Positions 19,202 through 27,785 of a stretch of 64,000 bases of DNA are shown piece after piece (positions within the stretch are counted from its first letter, which is position 1; each line of letters begins with the position of its first letter). A model generated the notes under the pieces. That model was given only the letters and a program-made list of their open reading frames with translations, did no database searches and was not told the DNA's origin. A program made the position numbers and the translations under genes. Location of the stretch: NCBI RefSeq assembly GCF_001314325.1, contig NZ_CP009429.1, positions 1,860,501-1,924,500 of the forward strand. Direction: 5' to 3'. Source of the DNA: Sphingopyxis macrogoltabida (lineage in GTDB: Bacteria; Pseudomonadota; Alphaproteobacteria; Sphingomonadales; Sphingomonadaceae).

Positions 19202-19854
19202 CGCACCCGCGCCAGCACGAACCCGTCCCAGCCTTTCGCCCCCACGGTCTGCACCGCGGTCGCGTCGAGCCGCTTGTCGGCCGCGAGCATGTCGAACAGC
19301 GCGCGGGTGCCGATGATCCGCTCATCGTCGCTCCCGGCTTCCAGCACCCCGCCCTCGCGCACGACATTGTCGACGATAATCGTCGTACCCGGACGGCCGA
19401 GGCGGATCGCTTCGGCGACATAGTGGACATTGCTCTGCTTGTCGGCGTCGATGAAGACAAGGTCGAACGGCGGTTCATCGACCATCGCGGCAAGGCTTTG
19501 GCTCGCTGCGCCGACACGGATATCGACCTTCGCCGATACGCCCGCCCGCTCCAGATTGGCGCGCGCCACCGCGGCGTGATGCGGTTCGAGCTCCAGCGTC
19601 ACCAGCCGCCCGTCGTCGGGCAGCGCCCGCGCCAGCCAGATTGTCGAATAGCCGCCGAGTGTCCCGACTTCGAGGATGCGCCGCGCACCTGCCATCTGGG
19701 CGAGCAGGTACAGCATCTTGCCCTGCGCCGCCGACACGTCGATCGGCGGCAGCCCTTCGGCGGCATTGTTGGCGAGAGCGGCGGCAAGCCCGTCGTCGTC
19801 GCCGAGAAGCGTCCCGGCGATATAATCGTCGACGGCCTGCCAACCGCCCTTCAT
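19198..19854 (-). CDS. O-methyltransferase (family 3, SAM-dependent)
   Basis: A 218-residue protein of the catechol-O-methyltransferase-like family. The SAM-binding motif ILEVGTLGGYSTIWLARALP is near residue 62, LVTLELEPHHAAVARANL follows, and the metal-site DLVFIDADKQSN and TIIVDNVVREG are intact. ATG 19854 lies just after the aldolase stop. The substrate cannot be predicted. Confidence 0.9.
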   Translation of the reverse strand: MKGGWQAVDDYIAGTLLGDDDGLAAALANNAAEGLPPIDVSAAQGKMLYLLAQMAGARRILEVGTLGGYSTIWLARALPDDGRLVTLELEPHHAAVARANLERAGVSAKVDIRVGAASQSLAAMVDEPPFDLVFIDADKQSNVHYVAEAIRLGRPGTTIIVDNVVREGGVLEAGSDDERIIGTRALFDMLAADKRLDATAVQTVGAKGWDGFVLARVR

Positions 19855-19858
19855 CGCG

Positions 19859-20749
19859 TCAGGCGACCGAAGCCGCGTGGATCTCGTCGATCGCGCCGCC
19901 GAGCGACTTGTCGAATTCAGCGTCGTCCATCTGGTGACGCAGGTCTTCGAGCAGCGCGCGGCTGAAGCTTGCGATGATGCCGGGGTTCTTCGCCAGTTCG
20001 GCGCAGGCTTCGGGGCGCGCAAAGCCGCCCGACAGCGCGACGACGCGCAACACCTTCGGATGATCGACGAGCGGCTGGAACAGACCGGCTTCGGTCGGCA
20101 GCGACAGCTTGAGCATCACGGGGGCGCCATCCCAGGCTTCGAGCGCCGCCAGTGTTTCCTGAAGCAGCAGGCGGTCGGCCGCGTCGCGCTCGGCGCTCTT
20201 GATGTTCACTTCGGGCTCGATGATCGGCACCAGACCGTGGGCGGCGATGCGCTTCGCTTCGGCGAACTGCTGCTCGACGATCGCCTTGATCCCGGCGGCA
20301 TTGGCCAGATTGACGACGCTGCGCATCTTGGTCCCGAACACGCCTTTGGCGACCGCACGCTCGCACAGGGTGTCGAGGTCGGGGTTCGCCTTCATCAATT
20401 GGACGCCGTTTTCTTCGGCTTCGAGGCCCTTGTCGACTTTCAGGAACGGCACGACGCCGCGTTCCCACAGCAGCGCGGGCACCGGCTTGCCGCCGGCATC
20501 GCCGTCCATCGTGCGTTCGAACAGGATCGCGCCGATCACCTTTTCGCCGTTGAAGCAGGGCGACGTGACGATGCGGCTGCGCATCGCGTGGATCAGCCCG
20601 AACATTTCCTCATCGTTCGAAAAGGCGTCTTCGTCGATGCCATAGCCCTTCAGTGCCTTGGGCGTCGAACCACCGCTCTGGTCGAGCGCGGCGATAAAGC
20701 CCTGCCCCGATTTGATCTGGTTCAGCATGTCGGCATTGGCGGTGGTCAT
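19859..20749 (-). CDS. fda: Class I fructose-bisphosphate aldolase
   Basis: Schiff-base aldolase that cleaves fructose 1,6-bisphosphate; 296 residues, the length of the short bacterial class I group. Family blocks include GFIAALDQSGGSTPKALKGY, RSRIVTSPCFNGEKVIGAIL, LWERGVVPFLKVDKGL, IIEPEVNI and the substrate lysine region VMLKLSLP. ATG 20749 is preceded by GGAGA at a good distance. It lies downstream of the tkt-gap-pgk cluster but has its own promoter-like sequence. Confidence 0.93.
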   Translation of the reverse strand: MTTANADMLNQIKSGQGFIAALDQSGGSTPKALKGYGIDEDAFSNDEEMFGLIHAMRSRIVTSPCFNGEKVIGAILFERTMDGDAGGKPVPALLWERGVVPFLKVDKGLEAEENGVQLMKANPDLDTLCERAVAKGVFGTKMRSVVNLANAAGIKAIVEQQFAEAKRIAAHGLVPIIEPEVNIKSAERDAADRLLLQETLAALEAWDGAPVMLKLSLPTEAGLFQPLVDHPKVLRVVALSGGFARPEACAELAKNPGIIASFSRALLEDLRHQMDDAEFDKSLGGAIDEIHAASVA

Positions 20750-20785
20750 AACGTCTCCGGTTCGTTGCATACGTATGTGGTGGCG

Positions 20786-20814
20786 CGCATAGCGACCCTC
20801 GCGAAAGGATGCAA
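20786..20814 (-). promoter_or_regulatory. Putative promoter of the class I aldolase gene
   Basis: On the minus strand TTGCAT (20814-20809) and TATGCG (20791-20786) are spaced by 17 bases, about 37 bases upstream of the aldolase start. This suggests transcription independent of the upstream pgk gene. Confidence 0.45.
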
Positions 20815-20836
20815 ATGCGCCGCGAAAGTGGCTCTC

Positions 20837-21475
20837 TCAAGCCGGGTTTATCGGCACCGCCAACAGGTTGATCGCGATCGAAATACGCTCGCGCGTCCCC
20901 TGATGCGGCATTACGCCATGGTTCAGCCACGACGGAAACATGATGATCCGTCCGCTCCGCACCTTCATCTTCAGTTGCGGCTCGTGCACCGCGCCATTCG
21001 CGCTCCGCAGCCGCAAATTGGGCATCGTCATCAGGATCATCGGCATCCGCGGGTCTTCGATGATCAACTCGCCGCCGGTCGCGCCATGGGGCTGGCTGCC
21101 GTCGTCGACATAATAGACCGCCGACCAATAGGCGCCCGGATGCGTGTGCATCTGGTTCGACGCCTGCGGCGGCGAGACATTGGCCCAGATGTCGCTGGCC
21201 CAGCGATGGCGCGCCGCCCCCGGCGAGACGATGTCGACGCAATGCGCATCGGCGAGCGCGAAAATGTGACGGAGCAGATGCTGCAGCGGCTCGCCGCCCC
21301 AGGCAGCGACGTCATGCTCCGACTGCCAGCCGCCGATGTTGGAGATGTTCACCCCGGGCCCTTCGGCGCGGCGGGCGAGGATCAGCGGTTTGAGCGCGGC
21401 GTTGACGGCGGCGGCGTTCGGCAACTCATCGACGACGATGGGCGTGTCGAAAAGGCCGACCACCTGCGCCGTCAT
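20837..21475 (-). CDS. 2OG-Fe(II) oxygenase family protein (TIGR02466-like)
   Basis: A 212-residue putative non-haem iron dioxygenase. The metal-binding core is readable as [18 protein letters not shown] and then [20 protein letters not shown], which gives HxH/H and the 2-oxoglutarate arginine. The pattern is that of the small oxygenases often annotated as putative 2OG-Fe(II) oxygenase. The ATG at 21475 overlaps the pgk stop as ATGA, so it is translated with the glycolytic gene. Its substrate is unknown. Confidence 0.88.
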   Translation of the reverse strand: MTAQVVGLFDTPIVVDELPNAAAVNAALKPLILARRAEGPGVNISNIGGWQSEHDVAAWGGEPLQHLLRHIFALADAHCVDIVSPGAARHRWASDIWANVSPPQASNQMHTHPGAYWSAVYYVDDGSQPHGATGGELIIEDPRMPMILMTMPNLRLRSANGAVHEPQLKMKVRSGRIIMFPSWLNHGVMPHQGTRERISIAINLLAVPINPA

Positions 21476-22668
21476 TGCAGCAGCGCCTCCACGCCCGGCA
21501 AAGGCTTGCCTTCCATCCATTCGAGGAAGGCGCCGCCCGCGGTCGAGACGAAGGTGAAGTCAGCGGCGACCCCGGCATGGTTGAGCGCGGCAACCGTATC
21601 GCCGCCCCCGGCAACCGAGATCAGCGAACCCTCGCGGGTCAGCGCCGCCGCGGTCTTCGCCAGCGCCACCGTGGCGGTGTCGAACGGCGGGGTCTCGAAC
21701 GCGCCGAGCGGGCCGTTCCACACGAGGGTGCGGCAGTTTTTGAGCACGTCCGCCAAGGCTTCGACCGCGGCCGGACCAACGTCGAGGATCATCTCGTCGG
21801 CCCCAACCTCATGGACGTTTACGGTCCGGGTTGGCGGGTTCGGCGCGAATTGCTTCGCCACCACGACGTCGTACGGCAGGTGGATCGTGCAGCCCGCCGC
21901 GTCGGCGGCGTCGAAGATCGCATTGGCGGTGTCGACCAGGTCATGCTCGCACAGCGACTTGCCGACATCGACGCCGCGCGCGGCGAGGAAGGTGTTGGCC
22001 ATACCGCCGCCGATAATCAGGTGATCGACCTTGCCGACGAGGTTGCGCAGCACATCGATCTTGCTCGACACCTTCGCCCCGCCGACGACGGCCGCAACCG
22101 GATGCGCTGGATTGCCGAGCGCGGCGTCGAGCGCTTTCAGTTCGGCTTCCATCGCGCGGCCGGCGTAAGCGGGCAAGCGGCGCGCGACGCCCTCGGTCGA
22201 GCCATGCGCACGGTGCGCCGCGGAAAAGGCATCATTGACGTAAAGATCGCCGATTTCGGCCAAGGCGTCGGCAAAAGCCGGGTCGTTCTTTTCCTCGCCG
22301 GGATTGAAGCGGGTGTTTTCCAGCACCGCGACATCGCCGGGGGCGAGCACAGCCACCCCCGCCTTCGCGCCCTCGCCGACGCATTCGGGGATATACATCA
22401 CCGAGTGGCCGAGCACGTCCTCGACCCCGCCCATGACGAGGCTCAGCGATTGCGTCGGGTTCTTTGCGCCCTTCGGGCGGCCGAAATGCGCGAGGAGCAG
22501 GACGATGGCGCCCTTGTCGGACAGTTCGCGGATCGTCGGCATCGCTGCCTCGATCCGCGTCTTGTCGCCGACCGCGCCGTCGATCATCGGGACATTCAGG
22601 TCGACGCGCACCAGCACTTTCTTGCCAGTGACGTCGCCGATGTCGTCGAGGGTCTTGAACGCGGTCAT
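21472..22668 (-). CDS. pgk: Phosphoglycerate kinase
   Basis: Converts 1,3-bisphosphoglycerate and ADP to 3-phosphoglycerate and ATP; 398 residues. Visible are RVDLNVPM, the [11 protein letters not shown] loop, [32 protein letters not shown] and the nucleotide-binding WNGPLGAFE and [10 protein letters not shown] blocks. ATG 22668 ([12 protein letters not shown]) lies 17 bases after the gap stop and is preceded by a GGAA sequence. Confidence 0.98.
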   Translation of the reverse strand: MTAFKTLDDIGDVTGKKVLVRVDLNVPMIDGAVGDKTRIEAAMPTIRELSDKGAIVLLLAHFGRPKGAKNPTQSLSLVMGGVEDVLGHSVMYIPECVGEGAKAGVAVLAPGDVAVLENTRFNPGEEKNDPAFADALAEIGDLYVNDAFSAAHRAHGSTEGVARRLPAYAGRAMEAELKALDAALGNPAHPVAAVVGGAKVSSKIDVLRNLVGKVDHLIIGGGMANTFLAARGVDVGKSLCEHDLVDTANAIFDAADAAGCTIHLPYDVVVAKQFAPNPPTRTVNVHEVGADEMILDVGPAAVEALADVLKNCRTLVWNGPLGAFETPPFDTATVALAKTAAALTREGSLISVAGGGDTVAALNHAGVAADFTFVSTAGGAFLEWMEGKPLPGVEALLQ

Positions 22669-22685
22669 CGCTATTTCCTTCCGGC

Positions 22686-23693
22686 TCAGAGGAACTTGGC
22701 GATCACGCCCGCCGTGTCGATCATGCGGTTCGAGAAGCCCCATTCATTGTCGTACCAGCTCAGCACGCGTACCAGCTTGCCGTCGATCACCGCGGTTTCG
22801 AGGCTGTCGATCGTCGAGCTGTGCGCATCATGGTTGAAATCGATCGAGACCAGCGGCTCGTCGGTGAAGCCGAGCACGCCCTTCAGCTCGCCTTCGGCGG
22901 CTTCCTTCAGCAGCTTGTTGACCTCTTCGGCTGTCGTGTCGCGGCTGGGCGTGAAGGTCAGGTCGACGACCGAGACGTTGGGGGTCGGGACGCGGATCGA
23001 CGAGCCGTCGAGCTTGCCCTTGAGTTCGGGAAGGACGAGGCCGACGGCGACGGCGGCACCGGTCGAGGTCGGGATCATCGACATCGCGGCGGCGCGGGCG
23101 CGGCGCGGGTCCGAGTGGATCTGGTCGAGGATCTTCTGGTCGTTGGTGTAGGCATGGATCGTGGTCATCAGGCCACGCTCGATGCCGATCTTCTCGTGCA
23201 GCACCTTGGCCATCGGCGCGAGGCAGTTGGTGGTGCACGACGCGTTCGAGACGATCACATGCTCGGCGCCGATCTTGTCGTGGTTCACGCCATAGACGAC
23301 GGTCAGGTCGACTTCCTTGGCGGGGGCCGAAATCAGCACGCGCTTGGCGCCGGCGTCGAGATGCGCCTGGCCGCCCTTGCGGTCGGTGAAAAAGCCCGTG
23401 CATTCCAGCGCGATGTCGATGCCGTTGGCGGCGTGGGGCAGCTTGGCGGGATCGCGCTCGGCGGTCACCTGGATGCGCTTGCCGTTGACGATCAGGTCGT
23501 TGCCGTCGACTTCGACGGTGCCGTTGAACGGGCCATGGACCGAATCGCGCTGGAACAGGCGGGCATTCGCCTTGGCGTCGGCCAGATCGTTGATCGACAC
23601 GAGTTCGAGATCATGGTCGTTCCGCTCCAAAATGGCGCGCGCGACATTGCGGCCGATGCGTCCGAAACCGTTGATTGCAACCTTCACTGCCAT
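22686..23693 (-). CDS. gap: Type I glyceraldehyde-3-phosphate dehydrogenase
   Basis: NAD-dependent glycolytic enzyme of 335 residues. The Rossmann motif [15 protein letters not shown] is at the N-terminus, the catalytic cysteine is in [12 protein letters not shown], and [12 protein letters not shown] is at the C-terminus. It follows tkt with a 36-base gap and precedes pgk, so tkt-gap-pgk is a likely operon. Confidence 0.98.
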   Translation of the reverse strand: MAVKVAINGFGRIGRNVARAILERNDHDLELVSINDLADAKANARLFQRDSVHGPFNGTVEVDGNDLIVNGKRIQVTAERDPAKLPHAANGIDIALECTGFFTDRKGGQAHLDAGAKRVLISAPAKEVDLTVVYGVNHDKIGAEHVIVSNASCTTNCLAPMAKVLHEKIGIERGLMTTIHAYTNDQKILDQIHSDPRRARAAAMSMIPTSTGAAVAVGLVLPELKGKLDGSSIRVPTPNVSVVDLTFTPSRDTTAEEVNKLLKEAAEGELKGVLGFTDEPLVSIDFNHDAHSSTIDSLETAVIDGKLVRVLSWYDNEWGFSNRMIDTAGVIAKFL

Positions 23694-23729
23694 GTCAAAA
23701 ATCCTTTCTGCGGAGGGGCCAGCCGGTCC

Positions 23730-25697
23730 TTAATTGCCGAGCTTGGCCAGAATCTTGGGGGTGATCGCGTCGACGGTCAGGCCGAAATGCGCATAAAGAT
23801 CGTCGATCGGCGCCGACGCGCCGAAGCTGTCGATGCCAAACCGAAGGCCATGGCGCCCCGTATACCGCTCCCACCCAAAGGTCGTGCCCGCCTCGATCGA
23901 GACGATCAGCGCGTCGTCGGGCAGGATATCGGCCTGATAGGCGGCGGTCTGTTCGTCGAACAATTCGGTCGAAACCATCGAAACGACATCGGCGCCATGA
24001 CCAGCGGCTTCGAGCTTGTCGGCGATGTCGACGGCCAGCGACACTTCCGAGCCCGTTGCCACCAGCACGACCTTCCGTCCGGCGGAAGCGGCGCGGAGGC
24101 GGTAACCGCCCTTGGCGCAAAGATTTTCCGTGACGTCATGACGCAGCGGCGCGAGATTCTGGCGGGTCAGCGCGAGCAGCGAGGGACGGTCGCCTTGCGC
24201 CAGCGCCAGCGCCCAGCATTCGGCGGTCTCGACCGCATCGGCGGGACGCATCACGAGCAGGTTCGGCATCGCGCGCAGCGACTGAAGATGCTCGATCGGC
24301 TGGTGCGTCGGGCCGTCTTCGCCAAGCCCGATGCTGTCGTGCGTCATCACATAGACGACGCGCTGCTGCTGCAGCGCCGAGAGGCGGATCGCGGCGCGGC
24401 AATAATCGGCGAACACGAGGAAAGTGCCGCCATAGGGGACGACGCCGCCGTGCAGCGCCATGCCGTTCATCGCCGCGGCCATACCGAACTCGCGGATGCC
24501 GTAATAAATATAACGCCCCGAATAATCGCCCTTCGTCAACGGCTTGGTCGACGATGTTTTGGTATTGTTCGAACCGGTGAGATCGGCGCTGCCGCCGACA
24601 AGCGCCGCGATATCGGCCGTCAGCGCGGTCAGCGTATTTTCCGAAGCCTTGCGCGTCGCGACCTTCGGCGGTTCGGCGACCAGCCCGTCCAGATAGGCCT
24701 TGAAGGCATCCCCCGGAACGAGGTTGCCGCTCAGTCGTTCAGAAAATTCGCTTTTCTTATCGCTGCTTGCAAGTCGATCATTCCATTGGACATGAAGTTT
24801 CTTGCCCTTCTCGCCGAACGCTGCCCACGCAGCGGCGATGTCGGCCGGGATGACGAAGGGCTCGGCAGTCCAGCCGATATTCTCGCGCGTCGCGGCGATT
24901 TCGTCGGCACCGAGCGGCGAACCATGGGTCGCCGACGTCCCCTGCTTGTTCGGGGCGCCGAAGCCGATCAGCGTGCGGCACGCGATCAGCGACGGGCGGC
25001 CGTCGGCGATCGCCGCATCGATCGCGCGGCGGATATCCGCCGGATCATGCCCGTCGCAGCTCTCGACATGCCAGCCGGTCGCGGCGTAGCGCGCCTTGAC
25101 GTCCTCGCTCGTCGACAAGTCGGTCGACCCGTCGATCGTGATCTTGTTATCGTCCCACAGTACAACAAGGCGGCCGAGCCCCAGATGCCCGGCAAGGCCG
25201 ATGGCCTCGTGGTTGATGCCTTCCATCAGACAGCCGTCACCGGCGATCACCCAGGTGCGATGGTCGACCAGATCGTCGCCGTAAAGCGCGTTGAGATGGC
25301 GTTCGGCGATCGCCATGCCGACCGCCGTCGCGAGCCCCTGCCCCAGCGGCCCCGTGGTCGTCTCGATACCTTCGAGCTCGAAATTCTCCGGATGCCCGGC
25401 GCACGGGCTGTGCAATTGGCGGAAGTTGCGGATATCGTCGATCGTCGGGCGCGCATAGCCGGCGAGATGCAGTGTCGCATAGGCGAGCATCGAGCCGTGG
25501 CCCGCGGAGAGGACGAATCGGTCGCGATCGGCCCATTTGGGATCGGCCGGATCGAACTTCAGATAATCCGAATAAAGCACCGTCGCGACATCCGCCATGC
25601 CCATTGGCATCCCCGGATGGCCGCTGTTTGCGGCCTGTACGGCGTCCATCGCAAGCGCGCGGATGGCGTTGGCGAGTTGGCGTTCGGGCAGTGTCAT
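23730..25697 (-). CDS. tkt: Transketolase
   Basis: Thiamine-diphosphate enzyme of the pentose phosphate pathway, 655 residues. It has the N-terminal SGHPGMPMGMADVA, the ThDP motif GDGCLMEGINHEAIGLAGHL through LWDDNKITIDG, and the central GVVPYGGTFLVFADYCRAAIR transketolase motif with TIGLGEDGPTHQPIE-type sequence. First gene of the tkt-gap-pgk group. The GTG/ATG region at 25697 opens MTLPERQLANAIRALAMD. Confidence 0.97.
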   Translation of the reverse strand: MTLPERQLANAIRALAMDAVQAANSGHPGMPMGMADVATVLYSDYLKFDPADPKWADRDRFVLSAGHGSMLAYATLHLAGYARPTIDDIRNFRQLHSPCAGHPENFELEGIETTTGPLGQGLATAVGMAIAERHLNALYGDDLVDHRTWVIAGDGCLMEGINHEAIGLAGHLGLGRLVVLWDDNKITIDGSTDLSTSEDVKARYAATGWHVESCDGHDPADIRRAIDAAIADGRPSLIACRTLIGFGAPNKQGTSATHGSPLGADEIAATRENIGWTAEPFVIPADIAAAWAAFGEKGKKLHVQWNDRLASSDKKSEFSERLSGNLVPGDAFKAYLDGLVAEPPKVATRKASENTLTALTADIAALVGGSADLTGSNNTKTSSTKPLTKGDYSGRYIYYGIREFGMAAAMNGMALHGGVVPYGGTFLVFADYCRAAIRLSALQQQRVVYVMTHDSIGLGEDGPTHQPIEHLQSLRAMPNLLVMRPADAVETAECWALALAQGDRPSLLALTRQNLAPLRHDVTENLCAKGGYRLRAASAGRKVVLVATGSEVSLAVDIADKLEAAGHGADVVSMVSTELFDEQTAAYQADILPDDALIVSIEAGTTFGWERYTGRHGLRFGIDSFGASAPIDDLYAHFGLTVDAITPKILAKLGN

Positions 25698-25745
25698 TTT
25701 TCCCCCGGGGATGGATTATGGGATGGCCGGATTCGGTGGGGACAG

Positions 25746-25774
25746 CCCTTTGCGGGGGTGGGGGCAGGAGTCAA
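25746..25774 (-). promoter_or_regulatory. Possible tkt promoter
   Basis: TTGACT (25774-25769) and AAAGGG (25751-25746) are spaced by 17 bases on the minus strand, about 50 bases before tkt. The -35 is good, the -10 is weak but similar to GC-rich sphingomonad promoters. Pattern only. Confidence 0.35.
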
Positions 25775-25854
25775 CCGCCAGCCGCACAAAATCGCGCCTA
25801 TTTCGGCGCCGAGAGGCGATTGCGCGCCCGAAGTCACGCTGCTACCCCTTGGGC

Positions 25855-26061
25855 ATGGAACTCGATCTCGACGAATCCAGCCTGGCCATCGGCCGGATCG
25901 AACGCGCGCTCAGCCGTCTCGAAAAGGCTCTCACCGAACAGGCGAACCGCCCTCCCGCGCCGTTGCTCGCGGCTGCAAGCGACCAAAGCGGCCTGAAAGC
26001 CGAGGTTGCCGCGGTGATCGGCGAACTCGACCGGCTGATCGCGGAGGCGAAACATGGCTGA
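25855..26061 (+). CDS. Small coiled-coil protein overlapping zapA
   Basis: A 68-residue protein, MELDLDESSLAIGRIERALS, with heptad-like Leu/Ile/Ala spacing over residues 10-30 and 47-66 that suggests a coiled coil. Its end overlaps the zapA start by eight bases, so the two are cotranslated. Position next to zapA suggests a division-related partner, but this is inference and the family is not one I can name. Confidence 0.75.
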   Translation: MELDLDESSLAIGRIERALSRLEKALTEQANRPPAPLLAAASDQSGLKAEVAAVIGELDRLIAEAKHG

Positions 26062-26506
26062 CGTCAAACTCACCGTCGCCGGACGCCCCTACGACGTCCA
26101 TTGTGCCGACGGGCAGGAGTCGCAGCTCTTGCAACTCGCGGCGCTCGTCGATGAAAAGGCCCGCGAAATACAGGGCGGAACCGAGGTTCGCCAATTGCTC
26201 TTCGCGGCGCTGATGCTCGCCGACGAAACGCAGGAAGCGCGTGTAAAGGTCGAAAAGGCCGAACCGCAGTCCGATTCGCTCCGCGCCGCCGTCGCGCTCG
26301 CCGAGAGTCGCGAAGCCACGGCACGCGACGAGCTGCGCGAGGCGCTGGCGCGCGAACAGGCGGCGCTGAAGGAACTCGAAAGCCTGCGGCAGGCGGCATC
26401 GGCCGCCCCGGCACCCGCAGCAGCGAGCCCGACGCACGATCGCGCGCTGTCCCAGATCGCCGAACGGATCGAAGCGCTAGCGGTCAAGGTCGAACAGATC
26501 CCCTGA
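26054..26506 (+). CDS. zapA: Cell division protein ZapA
   Basis: FtsZ-associated protein that cross-links Z-ring filaments. Residues 1-60 match the ZapA head (VKLTVAGRPYDVHCADGQES then LAALVDEKAREIQ), followed by a coiled coil rich in Ala, Glu and Arg. An Ala/Pro linker (SAAPAPAAASP) near residue 115 separates a final amphipathic helix. At 150 residues it is longer than the E. coli protein. The 6S RNA gene follows, the arrangement seen widely in proteobacteria. Confidence 0.93.
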   Translation: MADVKLTVAGRPYDVHCADGQESQLLQLAALVDEKAREIQGGTEVRQLLFAALMLADETQEARVKVEKAEPQSDSLRAAVALAESREATARDELREALAREQAALKELESLRQAASAAPAPAAASPTHDRALSQIAERIEALAVKVEQIP

Positions 26507-26528
26507 CACGCCGCGCGGCGCAAACCCC

Positions 26529-26557
26529 TTGAGGCTCTGCACCCGCGCCCCTACATA
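26529..26557 (+). promoter_or_regulatory. 6S RNA promoter
   Basis: TTGAGG (26529-26534) and TACATA (26552-26557) with a 17-base spacer lie just upstream of the 6S RNA 5' end, placing the start near 26564. This coincides with the beginning of the closing stem. Confidence 0.6.
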
Positions 26558-26563
26558 GAGGAC

Positions 26564-26722
26564 GGCGGGCACTGCCCGGCACGAGCCGCTGCGAATATCC
26601 CTGAGGCGATACATCATCCAAGGGGGCTGTCCCTGCCCGGACCCTGGTCCGACGTATATGGTCCCCACCTGACGTTACTGGCGTCAGAGGATTTTCCGGC
26701 AAACGACCACGGCGGTCCCGCC
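26564..26722 (+). ncRNA. ssrS: 6S RNA
   Basis: RNA that binds the sigma70 holoenzyme and reduces transcription in stationary phase. It lies between zapA and fthC, the conserved place for ssrS. The sequence CCCTGAGGCGATA at 26599-26611 matches the hallmark of the 5' strand of the central region. The ends pair: GGCGGG then CTGCC at the 5' end with GGCGG then CCCGCC at the 3' end, giving a molecule of about 159 nucleotides. An inner hairpin CTGACG/CGTCAG sits at 26669-26687. Exact ends are inferred from pairing. Confidence 0.82.
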
Positions 26723-26749
26723 AACCGCTACCGAAGTCCAGAGGAGGCG

Positions 26750-27343
26750 TTGACCGACTTGTCCGCCGATCTGCCCCTTCAAAAGCAGCAATTGCGTGAA
26801 AAGCTGCGCTTCCGGCGCCGCCATTTCGCGGCGAACCTTGACGGCATCGCGCAGCTCGCGGCTTTTCGCGCGCTCCCTGCTCCACTCGCCGGCCTCATCG
26901 CCGATCACGCCGTCGTCGGCGCCTATGCCGCATGGGGTGACGAGCCCGATGTGATACCGATGTTCGCGGCGATCGGCGAAGCAGGCGCCCTTGCCCTGCC
27001 CCACCACGCCGCACGCATCGAAACGATGGATTTTCGGCGCTGGAAACCGGGCGAGACGTTGACAAAGGGGCCTTGGGGCACCCGGCAGCCGGTTGACGAC
27101 GCCCCTTCGGCGCTTCCCGACATCATCTTTTGCCCGCTGGTCGGCTTCGACCGGCACGGCGGCCGAATCGGTCAGGGGGGCGGCCATTACGACCGTTATT
27201 TTGCGGCCCATCCGGCCGCCTTGCGGATCGGCGTTGCCTGGTCGGTGCAGGAGGTCGATGCCGTGCCGCGCGAATCGACCGACATCGCGCTCGATGCGGT
27301 GCTGACCGAACAAGAATTTATCGTCTGTGGAGACCGTTTGTGA
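26750..27343 (+). CDS. fthC: 5-formyltetrahydrofolate cyclo-ligase
   Basis: Recycles 5-formyl-THF to 5,10-methenyl-THF with ATP; 197 residues. The N-terminal QKQQLREKLRFRRRHFA, the RIETMDFRRW block and the phosphate-binding CPLVGFDRHGGRIGQGGGHYDRYFA are all present. The start is TTG 26750, preceded by a strong GAGGAGG ribosome binding site; no better ATG exists. The gene follows 6S RNA and may share its transcript. Confidence 0.95.
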   Translation: MTDLSADLPLQKQQLREKLRFRRRHFAANLDGIAQLAAFRALPAPLAGLIADHAVVGAYAAWGDEPDVIPMFAAIGEAGALALPHHAARIETMDFRRWKPGETLTKGPWGTRQPVDDAPSALPDIIFCPLVGFDRHGGRIGQGGGHYDRYFAAHPAALRIGVAWSVQEVDAVPRESTDIALDAVLTEQEFIVCGDRL

Positions 27344-27585
27344 ATCAGGATCGCCAAAACCCCGTCGGGGACCAGCATCAGCCGACCTGGCGCAAGCCGG
27401 CAGGCATGTTCCTGATCCTGTTGCTGATTGCCGTATGGGCAGTGATCATCGTCGGCCTGTCGCCGTGGGTCGGCACCTGGCCGGTACTCGTTCAGGCGGT
27501 CTTCTATCTCGTGACCGGGGTGATCTGGATCATGCCGCTGAAGCCCCTGCTCCGCTGGATGGAGTTGGGGCGGTGGCGCGGCTGA
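27340..27585 (+). CDS. DUF2842 family small membrane protein
   Basis: An 81-residue protein with two predicted membrane helices (GMFLILLLIAVWAVIIVG and VLVQAVFYLVTGVIWIMPL), and the C-terminal PLLRWMELGRW typical of DUF2842. The GTG start at 27340 overlaps the fthC stop as GTGA. Restricted to alphaproteobacteria and commonly next to formyl-THF cyclo-ligase; function unknown. Confidence 0.88.
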   Translation: MNQDRQNPVGDQHQPTWRKPAGMFLILLLIAVWAVIIVGLSPWVGTWPVLVQAVFYLVTGVIWIMPLKPLLRWMELGRWRG

Positions 27586-27665
27586 AGCGCCGCGCCATCC
27601 CGTAACATTCCGATATTCGAAAGTCCCAAGCTGCGGTGGCCATCCCCTTCCGAAAATGAAGGAAA

Positions 27666-27742
27666 TGGCGCGAGTGACGGGGCTCGAACCCGCGACCTCC
27701 GGCGTGACAGGCCGGCACTCTAACCAACTGAGCTACACCCGC
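27666..27742 (-). tRNA. tRNA-Asp (GTC)
   Basis: Cloverleaf on the minus strand with acceptor GCGGGTG pairing CACTCGC, D-arm TAGCTCAGTTGG, anticodon loop CTGTCAC giving GTC, T-arm GGTTCGAGCC and an encoded CCA end. 77 nucleotides including CCA. Confidence 0.96.
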
Positions 27743-27785
27743 GTGTGCTTGGGAGAGGCGCCAATATGCGCCGCGCTCCACCCTG

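Noticed and set aside
22821..26213. A plus-strand frame over 3 kb opposite gap and tkt
   Set aside because: It is antisense to well-supported glycolysis genes, is Arg/Asp/His-biased and has no recognisable domain.
26669..26697. CTGACG/CGTCAG hairpin plus TTTT as a terminator before fthC
   Set aside because: It lies inside the 6S RNA, where it is better explained as an internal stem; the closing stem ends later at 26722.
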